A stretch of DNA of 64,000 bases from Rickettsiales bacterium (GTDB lineage: Bacteria; Pseudomonadota; Alphaproteobacteria; Rickettsiales; JABCZZ01), in the NCBI GenBank assembly GCA_035765535.1, contig DASTXE010000003.1, forward strand, positions 124,001 to 188,000. Reading direction: 5' to 3'. Both the position numbers and the translations under genes were made by a program. Under the pieces are notes generated by a model. It made no database searches and had not been told where the DNA came from. It saw nothing but the letters and a program-made list of their open reading frames with translations. Each line of letters begins with the position of its first letter. Positions within the stretch are counted from its first letter, which is position 1. Of the stretch, positions 1 to 16,444 are shown piece after piece.

Positions 1-771
1 GCCGCGGTAACGGTAGGTCTTCATTTCCAGCAGGAACGGACCTTTGCCTGCGCGGCAATGCGCCACGGCTTCGTCCGCTGCTTCCTTCACGGCGATGACA
101 TCCATGCCGTCCACCTGCTTGCCGGGAATACCGAACGCTTCGCCGCGGCGGTAGAGTTCCGTGGTGGAAGAGCTGCGCTTTACCGAAGTGCCCATCGCGT
201 ATTCGTTGTTTTCGATCACGTAGATCACCGGCAAATGCCACAGGCTGGCCATGTTGAAGGCTTCATACACCTGGCCCTGGTTGGCGGAGCCGTCACCGAA
301 ATAGGTAAGGCATACGCGGTCAGTGCCGTTATATTTATTGGCGAATGCGATGCCGGTGCCGATGGGAACCTGCGCGCCGACAATGCCGTGGCCGCCGTAA
401 AAGTTATTTTCTACCGAGAACATATGCATCGAGCCGCCTTTGCCGCGCGAGAAGCCGTCGATACGGCCGGTCAGTTCTGCCATAATGCCGCGCGCTTCCA
501 TGCCGCAGGCGAGCATATGGCCGTGGTCGCGGTAGCTCGTGATGACGGAGTCACCCTTGCCGATGGCATTCTGCATGCCGATCACGACAGCTTCCTGCCC
601 GATATACAAATGGCAGAAACCGCCGATCAGGCCCATGCCGTAAAGCTGGCCGGCCTTTTCCTCGAAGCGGCGTATTAGAAGCATCTCGCGGTAGTATTTC
701 AGTAGGTCCGGTTTGCTGCGGGCGGCGGGGGTGGATTTCTGGTTGATTTTTTCAATTGCGGCCTTGGCCAT
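1..771 (-). CDS. pdhA: pyruvate dehydrogenase E1 component, alpha subunit (3' end outside window)
   Basis: The reverse strand reads 257 codons from an ATG at 771 to the window edge without a stop. The product is the thiamine-diphosphate-binding alpha subunit of the E1 heterotetramer, which decarboxylates pyruvate for acetyl-CoA synthesis in the cytoplasm. Visible family marks are the N-terminal MLLIRRFEEKAGQLYGMG segment, YIGQEAVVIG, the SYRDHGHMLACG loop and the ThDP/Mg motif starting GDGSANQGQVYEAFN. A GGAG Shine-Dalgarno lies 5-8 bases before the start. Family members are about 330 residues, so roughly the C-terminal quarter is missing. pdhB probably follows to the left. Identity is secure. 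Confidence 0.96.
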   Translation of the reverse strand, partial: MAKAAIEKINQKSTPAARSKPDLLKYYREMLLIRRFEEKAGQLYGMGLIGGFCHLYIGQEAVVIGMQNAIGKGDSVITSYRDHGHMLACGMEARGIMAELTGRIDGFSRGKGGSMHMFSVENNFYGGHGIVGAQVPIGTGIAFANKYNGTDRVCLTYFGDGSANQGQVYEAFNMASLWHLPVIYVIENNEYAMGTSVKRSSSTTELYRRGEAFGIPGKQVDGMDVIAVKEAADEAVAHCRAGKGPFLLEMKTYRYRG

Positions 772-809
772 GACGTCTCCAAAAATAAACGATGATTTTC
801 CCACACCCC

Positions 810-838
810 TTATAACAAGCGCTATCCGCCAAAAGCAA
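810..838 (-). promoter_or_regulatory. candidate sigma70 promoter of pdhA
   Basis: On the minus strand TTGCTT (838-833) and TTATAA (815-810) are separated by 17 bases, about 40 bases before the pdhA start. This is a consensus-like match found by eye; no transcription start is known. Confidence 0.4.
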
Positions 839-859
839 ATGATTTCTGAACAGAACCTA

Positions 860-888
860 TTAACAAAACCGCAGGTTGCTTGTAAAAT
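860..888 (+). promoter_or_regulatory. candidate promoter of the 916-1152 gene
   Basis: TTAACA (860-865) and TAAAAT (883-888) are 17 bases apart and lie 28 bases before the ATG at 916. With the pdhA promoter on the other strand this forms a divergent pair in a 144-base gap. Confidence 0.3.
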
Positions 889-915
889 TATTGATATAAA
901 TCAGCGGCAAGGTAT

Positions 916-1152
916 ATGGACCGGATTTTTTACATCAATGTTTTCTGCGACCGGCACGGGGAAATCCATTATTCGAGCGAAGAATTCAGCATATATCAGA
1001 ATAGGATAGAGAGCCTGAATGAGGTGCTGGACGATGCGCTGCGGCTTGTGGCGCTCGAGGAATGGAGCTATATCGGCACTTTAAGCTCAGATGCAGGTAT
1101 ATCTGCAATTATAACAGAGGAGATGAGTAAGCTGCGCGCAAGTCAGTCATAA
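916..1152 (+). CDS. small hypothetical protein, 78 aa
   Basis: A 78-codon frame begins at ATG 916 with a weak AAGG six bases upstream. The predicted protein is mixed alpha/beta without a signal peptide or membrane segment, opening with a beta-like hydrophobic stretch (MDRIFYINVF) and rich in acidic residues. It starts in the divergent gap opposite pdhA and has a candidate promoter, and the GC-rich third positions in its second half look coding. I do not recognise the family. It could be a spurious frame, though nothing else occupies this stretch. Confidence 0.5.
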   Translation: MDRIFYINVFCDRHGEIHYSSEEFSIYQNRIESLNEVLDDALRLVALEEWSYIGTLSSDAGISAIITEEMSKLRASQS

Positions 1153-1172
1153 TCTGCTGCCCTCATTGAATA

Positions 1173-1721
1173 CTATCGTACGATAACGACAGGAGGGGGG
1201 AGCGGGGTAAGCGTTGCTTTCTCTTTTTCCGTAACAACGGAATTATCTGCAGTGTCTTCGATCCAGCTTATGGAATAAGGACGTTCTGTAAGATTAATTG
1301 TCCAGTACGCAGTCATGCTACCCTTTACAATATAGTGTGCACCTGGTTTTGCATCGAGCACGATGAGACTTCTGGTAACACCGTAACCGTTTGTGGCTAA
1401 TACGGTAACGGTATGCATGCCCGGCTCTAACAAGATGGTATGATTATAACAATTCCGCATACTTTGCACATACGAGCACTCCTTATCCTTAACAAATACA
1501 CCGTCAATTTCTGTTACATGCCAATATTGATTCGCCTGTATAAGGCCTGGATTGACAAGTGAACCGGTGATGGTCGCGTTTTTTGCGCTGGGAGCGGGCG
1601 GCATATATTCAGACAATGAATCTTCTGAAGGGGGAGTACTGTGTGGAGCGCATCCAATAAGAACGACGCAAAAAAGAAGAGCAAAAAACTGGCGGTTAGA
1701 GAAGGCGAATCTAAAATTCAT
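1173..1721 (-). CDS. predicted lipoprotein, 182 aa, unknown function
   Basis: The N-terminus carries a type II signal peptide: basic residues, a hydrophobic core and a lipobox L21-I22-G23-C24, so Cys24 should be lipidated and the protein anchored in the outer or inner membrane facing the periplasm. The mature part starts with a Ser/Pro-rich linker, and the rest looks beta-rich (for example ILLEPGMHTVTVLATNGYG, a PEGA-like or Ig-like strand pattern). The C-terminus is a PLPPPVVIVR tail. It lies downstream of rpoC but beyond that operon's terminator, so it is probably transcribed separately. Its base composition is slightly more AT-rich than rpoC. The function is unknown. Confidence 0.75.
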   Translation of the reverse strand: MNFRFAFSNRQFFALLFCVVLIGCAPHSTPPSEDSLSEYMPPAPSAKNATITGSLVNPGLIQANQYWHVTEIDGVFVKDKECSYVQSMRNCYNHTILLEPGMHTVTVLATNGYGVTRSLIVLDAKPGAHYIVKGSMTAYWTINLTERPYSISWIEDTADNSVVTEKEKATLTPLPPPVVIVR

Positions 1722-1794
1722 TACTAATCCTATCTGTCGATCTCGCCAACATGTAGCAAACCGGCACGATTATGCAATATATTATCCGAACATG

Positions 1795-1822
1795 AAAAAA
1801 GGCCGCACGAAGCGGCCTTTTC
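1795..1822 (-). terminator. rho-independent terminator of the rplL-rpoBC unit
   Basis: GGCCGC (1801-1806) pairs with GCGGCC (1812-1817) around a five-base loop. On the minus strand the stem is followed by six T residues (1800-1795). It lies 23 bases after the rpoC stop, where a terminator is expected. Confidence 0.85.
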
Positions 1823-1844
1823 TCGTTTTGCGTTAAGCAATCAC

Positions 1845-6089
<4,245 letters not shown>

Positions 6090-6128
6090 CTATTGCCCTG
6101 ACGTAATCCACCCCCTGAGACCTGTTTC

Positions 6129-10238
<4,110 letters not shown>

Positions 10239-10331
10239 GGTAAGCCCTTCTATATATATCTTTACACCCGGATTGATGGCGGAATCCGGTATCTAATACT
10301 TAAATCGATCAAAAACACTACAAGTTGAAAC

Positions 10332-10382
10332 GCCGGAGTCGACACACCACAATCCTATCGGAACGTGGCAGCGCACTCCGGC
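10332..10382 (-). promoter_or_regulatory. inverted repeat between rplL and rpoB
   Basis: GCCGGAGT (10332-10339) and ACTCCGGC (10375-10382) are a perfect 8-base inverted repeat 35 bases apart, in the 165-base rplL-rpoB spacer. In E. coli this spacer holds an RNase III cleavage site. A processing or attenuating hairpin here is an inference from position and symmetry only. Confidence 0.35.
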
Positions 10383-10403
10383 ATAAGCATAATCTACAAA
10401 AGA

Positions 10404-10784
10404 TTACTTAACTTCAACTTTTGCACCGTTATCTTCAAGAACTTTCTTGATTTTGGCAGCTTCTTCTTTGTTTACGCCTTCTTTGACAGGCTTCGGAGCG
10501 GCTTCAACGAGGTCTTTAGCTTCTTTCAGGCCCAGACCGGTGATAGCGCGAACTTCTTTAATGATGTTGATCTTGTTCGGACCTGCATCAGCGAGAATCA
10601 CGTTGAATTCGGTCTTTTCTTCAGCGGCAGCAGCGCCAGCGCCAGCGCCCGGAGCAGCAGCAACAGCTACCGGAGCAGCAGCGGAAACGCCCCACTTTTC
10701 TTCGAGCATTTTGGAAAGTTCAGCAGCTTCGATAACAGTCAGAGCCGACAGGTTATCAACGATTTGTGCGAGATTGGCAGACAT
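10404..10784 (-). CDS. rplL: 50S ribosomal protein L7/L12
   Basis: The 126-residue protein forms the ribosomal stalk that recruits translation GTPases. It has the N-terminal dimerisation domain ([22 protein letters not shown]), an Ala/Pro-rich hinge near residues 38-58 and the conserved C-terminal domain with [22 protein letters not shown]. The ATG at 10784 is preferred over the in-frame GTG at 10793 because that GTG is part of the AGAGGTG ribosome-binding site. Its usual upstream partner rplJ, which anchors L7/L12 to the ribosome, is absent; a chemoreceptor gene lies there instead. Confidence 0.96.
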   Translation of the reverse strand: MSANLAQIVDNLSALTVIEAAELSKMLEEKWGVSAAAPVAVAAAPGAGAGAAAAEEKTEFNVILADAGPNKINIIKEVRAITGLGLKEAKDLVEAAPKPVKEGVNKEEAAKIKKVLEDNGAKVEVK

Positions 10785-10993
10785 TTGGTTCACCTCTATA
10801 ATTTATTCAAGATTTTTCAGGCGGTTTTCCGTTTGAGGCAGACTGACTCTGAAACAAGGTGGTGCTTTATAGCGTAAACTTACCCGAATGCAAAGGAATT
10901 TTTTGTAAATCGTAAAAATTTTTTATTTACCGGCTTCAGGCCGTAGGATTGCGTTGAGGGCAAGCGGTTATAAAACCGAAATAAATGAAAGTG

Positions 10994-12691
10994 TTAATTT
11001 TTAATATTTTCCAGAAATAAACCAACTTTCTGCTGGAGCATTTCGGATTGCTTCGAAAGTTCCTGGGCGGCATTAAGCACTTCCTTGGCCACATGCCCGG
11101 CTTCGGATGCGCCGACGTTAATATTCGTGATGTTCCCGGTAATATTCCTGACACCCTGCGAGGCCTGCTGCATATTGAGCGAGATATTGCCCGTGGCGGC
11201 CGACTGCTGCTCTACTGCGGATGCAATGCCGGAAGAATATTGATTCACGTTGCTGATATCCTCACGGATGGAGCGAAGCACCTGCACCACTTCCTGCGAA
11301 GCCTGCTGAACGTTGGCAATTTGCCTGGCAATTTCTTCGGTGGCCTTAGTGGTTTGACCGGCAAGATTTTTAACTTCCGATGCAACAACGGCAAAACCCT
11401 TACCTGCATCCCCGGCGCGGGCCGACTCAATAGTGGCATTGAGCGCCAGCAGGTTGATCTGTCCGGCAATATTCTGAATCAGTTCCAATATGCCGCTGAT
11501 CTGAGCGACGGCATTGGCGAGCACCTGGGTGGTTTTATCGGCCTGGCTTGCGCGAGCAACGGTCTCATTGACCAGGGAACCGGATTTGCTGACCTGAGAG
11601 GCAATTTCCTTGATAGAGGAAGACATCTGTTCCACCGCAGCCGACACGTTTTGTACGTTGCCGGAAGTCTGCTGCGATGCATTGCTTGCGGTCTCGGATT
11701 GTTCTGTAACGGTGGCGACGATCATCTGCATGTTCTCGGCAGTTTGATAAAGCTCTGTGGCAGCGCTGGCAGTCGTGGTGATGATGCTTTGCACGCCGGA
11801 TTCGAAATCTTCGGCCAGCTTGCGCATCATGGTTTTGCGATCCTGCTCGGTTTGGGTTTTCGCACGTTCCTGCTCGGCACGCATACGCCTGGTTTCTTTT
11901 CCCTGATCGCGGAAAACCAGAGCGGCTTTGGCAATATCGCCTACTTCGTCTTTGCGTGTAATACCTTCTATTTCCACGTCGAAATTGGCATTTGCAAGTT
12001 CGTCCAACACCTCAACCATATTGTTGATGGGCTTGGTGATTCCGATACGGGTAAGCAGAATTGCCAGCAGAGCAACGCCCAGCAGTCCGCCCAGAACAAA
12101 AATATAAGTATTGCGAATCGTGCTGTTCGTCACTTCCATGGCGTCATTGGACGCTTTGTCACTGATTTTGAGGAGCTTATTATTCAGCGCCGAGATATCC
12201 ACCATCACATCGTGAAGCGCGGGATCGCATTGCTCGTGCATCTGCGTCATCGCTTTTTTAGTGTCGTCCGGATTAGGGGAGGCGGCTAACCGTATCACTT
12301 CGCTGCATGGGCCGGTCATTGCAGCATCAAACTTAGCTTCAATAGCCGCAAACGTCTCCTTCTGCGCAGGCATGCCCTTCACGGCATCCTTGAACTTCTT
12401 TTTGAAAAACTGTTGAGAATCGCTGATTTCCTTGGAAGCCTTCTGGTCTTCGTCCGGGGTCGTTTCCGTGATCAGCCGGTAGATCGAACGGTCCACATAC
12501 ACCAGATCGCGGTTGGCACGGGCAATGGAGATGCTTGCCCAGGATGGTCCATCCAGAAGATTGCCGTAAGTATCGTCAATATAGCGCATCTTCGTCGTGG
12601 CAAAGAATGTGGCGCCAAGCGCAACGAGGGCCATAAGCCCCAAAAGTGCCAGAATCTTCGTCAATATCTTAAAATGTGCCAGCTTAACCAT
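10994..12691 (-). CDS. methyl-accepting chemotaxis protein
   Basis: This is a 565-residue transmembrane chemoreceptor. Residues about 10-33 are the first membrane segment. A helical periplasmic sensor of about 160 residues with two cysteines follows, then a second segment near 190-212, a HAMP domain (ITKPINNMVEVLDELANANFD) and a long methyl-accepting coiled coil. The CheA/CheW-binding tip contains IQNIAGQINLLALNATIESA. It ends GLFLENIKN without the NWETF-type pentapeptide that tethers CheR. The sensor resembles four-helix-bundle receptors, but the ligand is unknown. It lies 45 bases after a small secreted-peptide gene on the same strand, possibly cotranscribed with oprB. Confidence 0.93.
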   Translation of the reverse strand: MVKLAHFKILTKILALLGLMALVALGATFFATTKMRYIDDTYGNLLDGPSWASISIARANRDLVYVDRSIYRLITETTPDEDQKASKEISDSQQFFKKKFKDAVKGMPAQKETFAAIEAKFDAAMTGPCSEVIRLAASPNPDDTKKAMTQMHEQCDPALHDVMVDISALNNKLLKISDKASNDAMEVTNSTIRNTYIFVLGGLLGVALLAILLTRIGITKPINNMVEVLDELANANFDVEIEGITRKDEVGDIAKAALVFRDQGKETRRMRAEQERAKTQTEQDRKTMMRKLAEDFESGVQSIITTTASAATELYQTAENMQMIVATVTEQSETASNASQQTSGNVQNVSAAVEQMSSSIKEIASQVSKSGSLVNETVARASQADKTTQVLANAVAQISGILELIQNIAGQINLLALNATIESARAGDAGKGFAVVASEVKNLAGQTTKATEEIARQIANVQQASQEVVQVLRSIREDISNVNQYSSGIASAVEQQSAATGNISLNMQQASQGVRNITGNITNINVGASEAGHVAKEVLNAAQELSKQSEMLQQKVGLFLENIKN

Positions 12692-12736
12692 AAACTTCCT
12701 ATTGTATTGACGATGCTCCGCGCATCAGCGGCAGAA

Positions 12737-12874
12737 TTACCTGCCTCCTGCGCCGGCGCAGTCGGGATCGGTGCTGCCCGGAGTGCAGTCATCCGACCGC
12801 CCCCCGCGCGCTTCCGCAACGGTAACGGTAAAGACGGTAGCCAGAAGAACTAAAAGAGTAATAATCTTGCGCAC
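12737..12874 (-). CDS. small secreted peptide, 45 aa, unknown
   Basis: A 45-codon frame starts at GTG 12874, six bases after a strong GGAGG, which decides the start over an in-frame ATG 15 codons upstream. Residues 1-20 (MRKIITLLVLLATVFTVTVA) are a clear Sec signal peptide ending near AEA. The mature part of about 22-24 residues is Gly/Asp-rich with two cysteines (DDCTPGSTDPDCAGAGGR), possibly one disulphide. It lies between oprB and the chemoreceptor with gaps of 41 and 45 bases, so an operon is likely. Tiny secreted proteins of this kind are common and uncharacterised. Confidence 0.6.
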   Translation of the reverse strand: MRKIITLLVLLATVFTVTVAEARGGRSDDCTPGSTDPDCAGAGGR

Positions 12875-12915
12875 GCTAAGCCTCCATGAATTTTTGCACC
12901 TATGCCTTAAGTATA

Positions 12916-14199
12916 TCACAAGCCGAACACGTGTCCGATCTCAAAGTGAATGCCGACGACAAGATCGTTCTTAAGCGTCGGGTCCATGTTCGGATCGATG
13001 AAATACTGCACGTCCGGCTGCACCGTTAACCAGTCACATATCTGTGCGCGATAGGTGGCTTCGAAATTGCTTTCGTAATTTTCCACGCCAAGACCCTGCA
13101 CGGTCTGGCTGTGCTTGTAGGCATTGCTGGTGCCGGAGGTGCTGAATGCGATACCTGCCCGGTCATCCGGGCGGACGGCAAACGGTCCCGTATAGGTCAG
13201 GCCCAGATTGATCGTGCGGTTTGCCTGGTTGACGGAGGAATCCGACCAGCCGATCGTGGTGAATGCGTCAATGCCGCGGCCTTCGCCCTGATCGAAAATG
13301 CGGGTTGCACCGCCGACATAGCCACCGGAATTGCCGAACTTCTCTTCAACGGAACCATCCGCTGCTGTCGTATCCAGATCGTCAAACTTGCCGGTATAGC
13401 CCCAGTAGCCTGCCATCAGTTTCGTGCGGTTCGTCGTGCGGTAATCGACTTCGCCGATCATGAACGCGCCGTAATTGCGGTTGAAATTGATGGTGGTGAC
13501 TTTCGGATATTTGGGGCTGTCAGGTATGCCGTCCGCAATAGCAGCCTGTACGCTCCAGTTCTTGTCGAACGTATGCCAGTAACGAGCGGCAAGCGCCGTA
13601 CTGGGATAGGTAGAAACACGGTCTTCCGACTGGTCGAGCGTGGAGGTCCATGCATAAGAACCGCCCATGAACAGACCCATCGGCTTGGTGTTTCCGAAAG
13701 CAGTCTGCAAATCGTAAATGCCGAGCACGAAACCATCCTGCGTGCCGATTTCCTGCTTATAATAAGCCTGATAAAGGCGAACCATCTCTGTACCGCCCGT
13801 ATCGATCAGGCTCTGATCGATATAACCGCCAACATAGTTGGCATCGAGGGATTTGGCCGTATTATAAAAACCAGCCACCTGAAAGCTTGCGCCTTTCCAG
13901 CCGAATGCCCTGTCAGCATCCACGTTCATCGCAGCATAGACGTTCTGCATATAAACATTGCCGGTTTTATGGGAACCGTCATTGTGCCATTCTTCACCCG
14001 TATACATCAGGTGCAGGCGGTAAGGGGAGGAGTTTTCCTGTCCGGCGGCGGCGCTATCTGCGGCTGCCTGCGCATGCAGGGTGGGGCCGCTTTGCACCGG
14101 TGCGGTATCATCTGCTGCTGCGGCTTGTGACAGAGTAGCGGCCGCTACAAGCGCTGTTGTAAAAAGCAGAGCGGAAAAGCAGGTTCCCCTGATACGCAT
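12916..14199 (-). CDS. oprB: carbohydrate-selective porin, OprB-like
   Basis: This is a 427-residue outer-membrane beta-barrel. A Sec signal peptide ends near AAA-ADD (residues 27-30), followed by a Gln/Ala-rich linker. The barrel body carries alternating aromatic strands, including YRLHLMYTGEEWHNDG, the conserved FQVAGFYNTA region, AARYWHTFDKNW and a C-terminal strand ending in Leu (VVGIHFEIGHVFGL). OprB-family porins of 400-450 residues admit sugars across the outer membrane. The start has an AGGGGATT ribosome-binding site. No sugar transporter lies nearby, so substrate specificity cannot be inferred. The gene symbol reflects family membership. Confidence 0.82.
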   Translation of the reverse strand: MRIRGTCFSALLFTTALVAAATLSQAAAADDTAPVQSGPTLHAQAAADSAAAGQENSSPYRLHLMYTGEEWHNDGSHKTGNVYMQNVYAAMNVDADRAFGWKGASFQVAGFYNTAKSLDANYVGGYIDQSLIDTGGTEMVRLYQAYYKQEIGTQDGFVLGIYDLQTAFGNTKPMGLFMGGSYAWTSTLDQSEDRVSTYPSTALAARYWHTFDKNWSVQAAIADGIPDSPKYPKVTTINFNRNYGAFMIGEVDYRTTNRTKLMAGYWGYTGKFDDLDTTAADGSVEEKFGNSGGYVGGATRIFDQGEGRGIDAFTTIGWSDSSVNQANRTINLGLTYTGPFAVRPDDRAGIAFSTSGTSNAYKHSQTVQGLGVENYESNFEATYRAQICDWLTVQPDVQYFIDPNMDPTLKNDLVVGIHFEIGHVFGL

Positions 14200-14352
14200 A
14201 TGAATCCCCTAAGTGATTAACGAATAAACCCGTTTAATATCACATCATAGGGTTAATAAATGGTAAAAATAAAGTGAGCCTTCGGCAGAAATTAACAAAA
14301 ATAGCCAAAGTGTTTTTTCAGCCACAGATAGGATTGTTAAGATATAAATAGG

Positions 14353-14386
14353 ACCGTCCCTCCGTCTTGATTGACGAAGGAACGGT
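14353..14386 (-). terminator. terminator of the DUF2282 gene
   Basis: A 14-base stem (14353-14366 with 14373-14386) closes a six-base loop ten bases after the stop codon. On the minus strand every pair forms, two of them as G-U wobbles, whereas on the plus strand those two would be A-C mismatches. The structure is therefore a minus-strand RNA. A T-rich stretch follows. Confidence 0.7.
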
Positions 14387-14396
14387 AAAATGAGGC

Positions 14397-14654
14397 CTAC
14401 TGCAGCTTTCCGCCTTCTTTTGCGCAATCGCCTTTAGCCACGAACTTCCAGTCGCTGGGATCGTTATCTTTGGTGGACTGGCCGGCGCAGGAATGCGAGT
14501 GACTTGCACTCTTACAGTCATTCTTGCCTGCTTTAGCGATGCCGTAGCATTTTTCTTTCTGGGCGGTCATGGCAGGAGCATCTGCCAGAGCAGAAGCAGC
14601 AACGCCGGAAGCGGCGAGAGCGGCAATAGCGGCGGTGATAAGGGCTTTGTTCAT
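14397..14654 (-). CDS. DUF2282 / BufA1-like bufferin precursor, 85 aa
   Basis: The protein has a cleavable signal peptide (residues 1-24, ending ASALA) and a mature part with four cysteines at 36, 47, 56 and 77. The layout [29 protein letters not shown] and [10 protein letters not shown] matches DUF2282 proteins. That family includes BufA1 bufferin precursors, which are cysteine-modified copper-buffering peptides made with a DUF692 enzyme (BufB) and a DUF2063 partner (BufC). None of those partners is in this window, so the peptide is an orphan here. The gene has its own terminator. Family assignment is strong; a copper role is inferred from the family only. Confidence 0.85.
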   Translation of the reverse strand: MNKALITAAIAALAASGVAASALADAPAMTAQKEKCYGIAKAGKNDCKSASHSHSCAGQSTKDNDPSDWKFVAKGDCAKEGGKLQ

Positions 14655-14763
14655 AAAATCTCCATTAGGTTAGGGTGGTGAATCCGGAAGCGGACTCACT
14701 AGGTAGATTCGTAGGATTTACGAAGATAGTTACATAAAAAATAAAAAGCCATCGCCAAGACAT

Positions 14764-14881
14764 TCCCAAGCCTTTCTTGGGTACGTGGAGGAGTTCTATA
14801 CGATGACACACGGCGCGAAGTATCTTGCGCAGTAAAGCCAGCAGGCTGAACCCTACAGTTGCTGAAGGCGTCAGGAGCGAT
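14764..14881. repeat. dispersed repeat, copy R1 (composite, halves inverted)
   Basis: The copy holds a CCCAAG/CTTGGG hairpin, then the right-module core (GTACGTGGAGGAG, 14781-14793), then the left module in inverted orientation (GCCAGCAGGCTGAACCC and GAAGGCGTCAGG, ending near 14875). Its relatives are R2-R6. It fills the gap between the DUF2282 gene and the kinase gene at 14893. Confidence 0.75.
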
Positions 14882-14892
14882 TCAATACCCTC

Positions 14893-16431
14893 CTATCCTC
14901 CGATCACTTCCTTCACCTTGCTGGCTAGCTGCTTCAGCGTGAAGGGTTTGGGGAGGAAATTGAACTGCCGTTCGCTGCCGTAATTTTTGACAAACACGTC
15001 TTCAGCATAGCCGGAGATGAAAATCACCTTCACGCGCGGGAATTTCGGCGCGACGGTTTCAATCATCGTCGGCCCGTTAATGCCGGGCATGATGACGTCG
15101 GTAATGATGACGTCCACATCGTTGCCCTGTTCTTCCATAACCTCGATCGCCATTTCCCCGCAATCGGCTTCCAGAACTGTATAGCCTTTATTGCGTAAGG
15201 CACGCGCTGCGAATGCACGCACCGGCGTTTCATCTTCCACCAGCAGCAATGTGCCGCGTCCCGTCAGATCGTCGGTCGCAGCGCGTTCGGCATGCTCGAC
15301 GGCAGGACGCACTTCTTCCGCCTGATAGCGCTTGAAGAAGATGCTGAAGGTCGTGCCTTCGCCTTCCTGGCTTTTGACATAGATATAGCCGCCGGTCTGC
15401 TTGATGATGCCGTAAACGGTCGCAAGGCCAAGCCCTGTGCCGGAGCCCACTTCCTTCGTGGAAAAGAACGGCTCGAAAATCTTCTGCAGGAGCTGGCGGG
15501 GAATGCCGGTCCCGGTGTCGATCACCTCGACCAGCACATACTCACCATCGGCAATGGCCTCATCCTCCGTAGGGGAAATCAGGTCGCGGCTGATGCGGTG
15601 TCGGCTGTCCACCGTCACATGGCTGGTCTGGATCGTGAGCCTTCCGCCCTTATGCATGGCGTCGCGTGCATTGACGGCGAGGTTGATAAACACCTGTTCC
15701 AACTGGCCCTGATCGGCCTTGACCATGCCCAGATCGCGGCCATGCGTCATCTTGAGCTCGATATTCTCACCGATCAGGCGGCGCACCAGGTTGGAAAGCT
15801 CGGCCAGCACGTCGGTAATGTCGAGCATCTTGGGCTGAAGCGTCTGGCGGCGCGAAAATGCGAGCAGCTGGCGCACAAGGTTGGCAGCGCGGTTGGCATT
15901 CTGCTTGATCTGCATGATATCGGCGAATGACTGGTCGCCCGCAGGGTGGCGCATCAGCAGCAGATCGCAGAAGCCGATCATGGCGGTCAGCAGGTTATTG
16001 AAGTCATGCGCGATACCGCCCGCGAGCTGGCCGACTGCCTGCATTTTCTGGGAGTGGGTGAATCGCTGCTCCAGATTCTTCTGTTCCGTGGTGTCGATAA
16101 GATGAACCAGAATCTCGCTGCGTCCTTCGCCGAGGCTGCGAATATAGAGCGAGGCCGTGATGAGCTCGTCGGTATTGAGCGTCACCTCCATCGGATGCTG
16201 ATCGGGAGCCGCACCGGACGCCGCCGCGGCGATGCGCTGCATGGCATCGGTCCGGCAGGTGTCATGGAATACATTGGCGAACGGCCAGCCCGGTGCAATT
16301 GGCTGAATACGTGCAAGCCCATGCAGCAGGCTGTTGCTGTGAGCTACAGTGCCATCCGCATTCAGTATGGCAGTGGCAAGCGGGGAGGCGGTTACGAAAT
16401 CGGCGAGGCTCAGCATGGAATGCTCTGACAT
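14893..16431 (-). CDS. cckA: CckA-type hybrid histidine kinase, catalytic half
   Basis: The 512-residue protein begins with a PAS-like domain (residues 8-118). HisKA follows with the phospho-accepting His142 in GGIAHDFNNLL, then HATPase_c with NAR, DTGTGIP and GTGLGLATVYGI boxes (about 245-360), and a receiver domain with predicted phospho-Asp445 in ITDVIMPG. It lacks membrane segments. This is the layout of the C-terminal part of CckA, the kinase that drives CtrA phosphorelay in alphaproteobacteria. The usual membrane and PAS part is encoded by the separate gene just upstream, 13 bases away. There is no clear Shine-Dalgarno, so coupled translation is likely. Confidence 0.85.
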   Translation of the reverse strand: MSEHSMLSLADFVTASPLATAILNADGTVAHSNSLLHGLARIQPIAPGWPFANVFHDTCRTDAMQRIAAAASGAAPDQHPMEVTLNTDELITASLYIRSLGEGRSEILVHLIDTTEQKNLEQRFTHSQKMQAVGQLAGGIAHDFNNLLTAMIGFCDLLLMRHPAGDQSFADIMQIKQNANRAANLVRQLLAFSRRQTLQPKMLDITDVLAELSNLVRRLIGENIELKMTHGRDLGMVKADQGQLEQVFINLAVNARDAMHKGGRLTIQTSHVTVDSRHRISRDLISPTEDEAIADGEYVLVEVIDTGTGIPRQLLQKIFEPFFSTKEVGSGTGLGLATVYGIIKQTGGYIYVKSQEGEGTTFSIFFKRYQAEEVRPAVEHAERAATDDLTGRGTLLLVEDETPVRAFAARALRNKGYTVLEADCGEMAIEVMEEQGNDVDVIITDVIMPGINGPTMIETVAPKFPRVKVIFISGYAEDVFVKNYGSERQFNFLPKPFTLKQLASKVKEVIGG

Positions 16432-16444
16432 ATGGGCTTATCGG

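Noticed and set aside
10785..10793. GTG at 10793 as the rplL start
   Set aside because: That GTG is part of the AGAGGTG ribosome-binding site of the ATG at 10784, where L7/L12 proteins normally begin.
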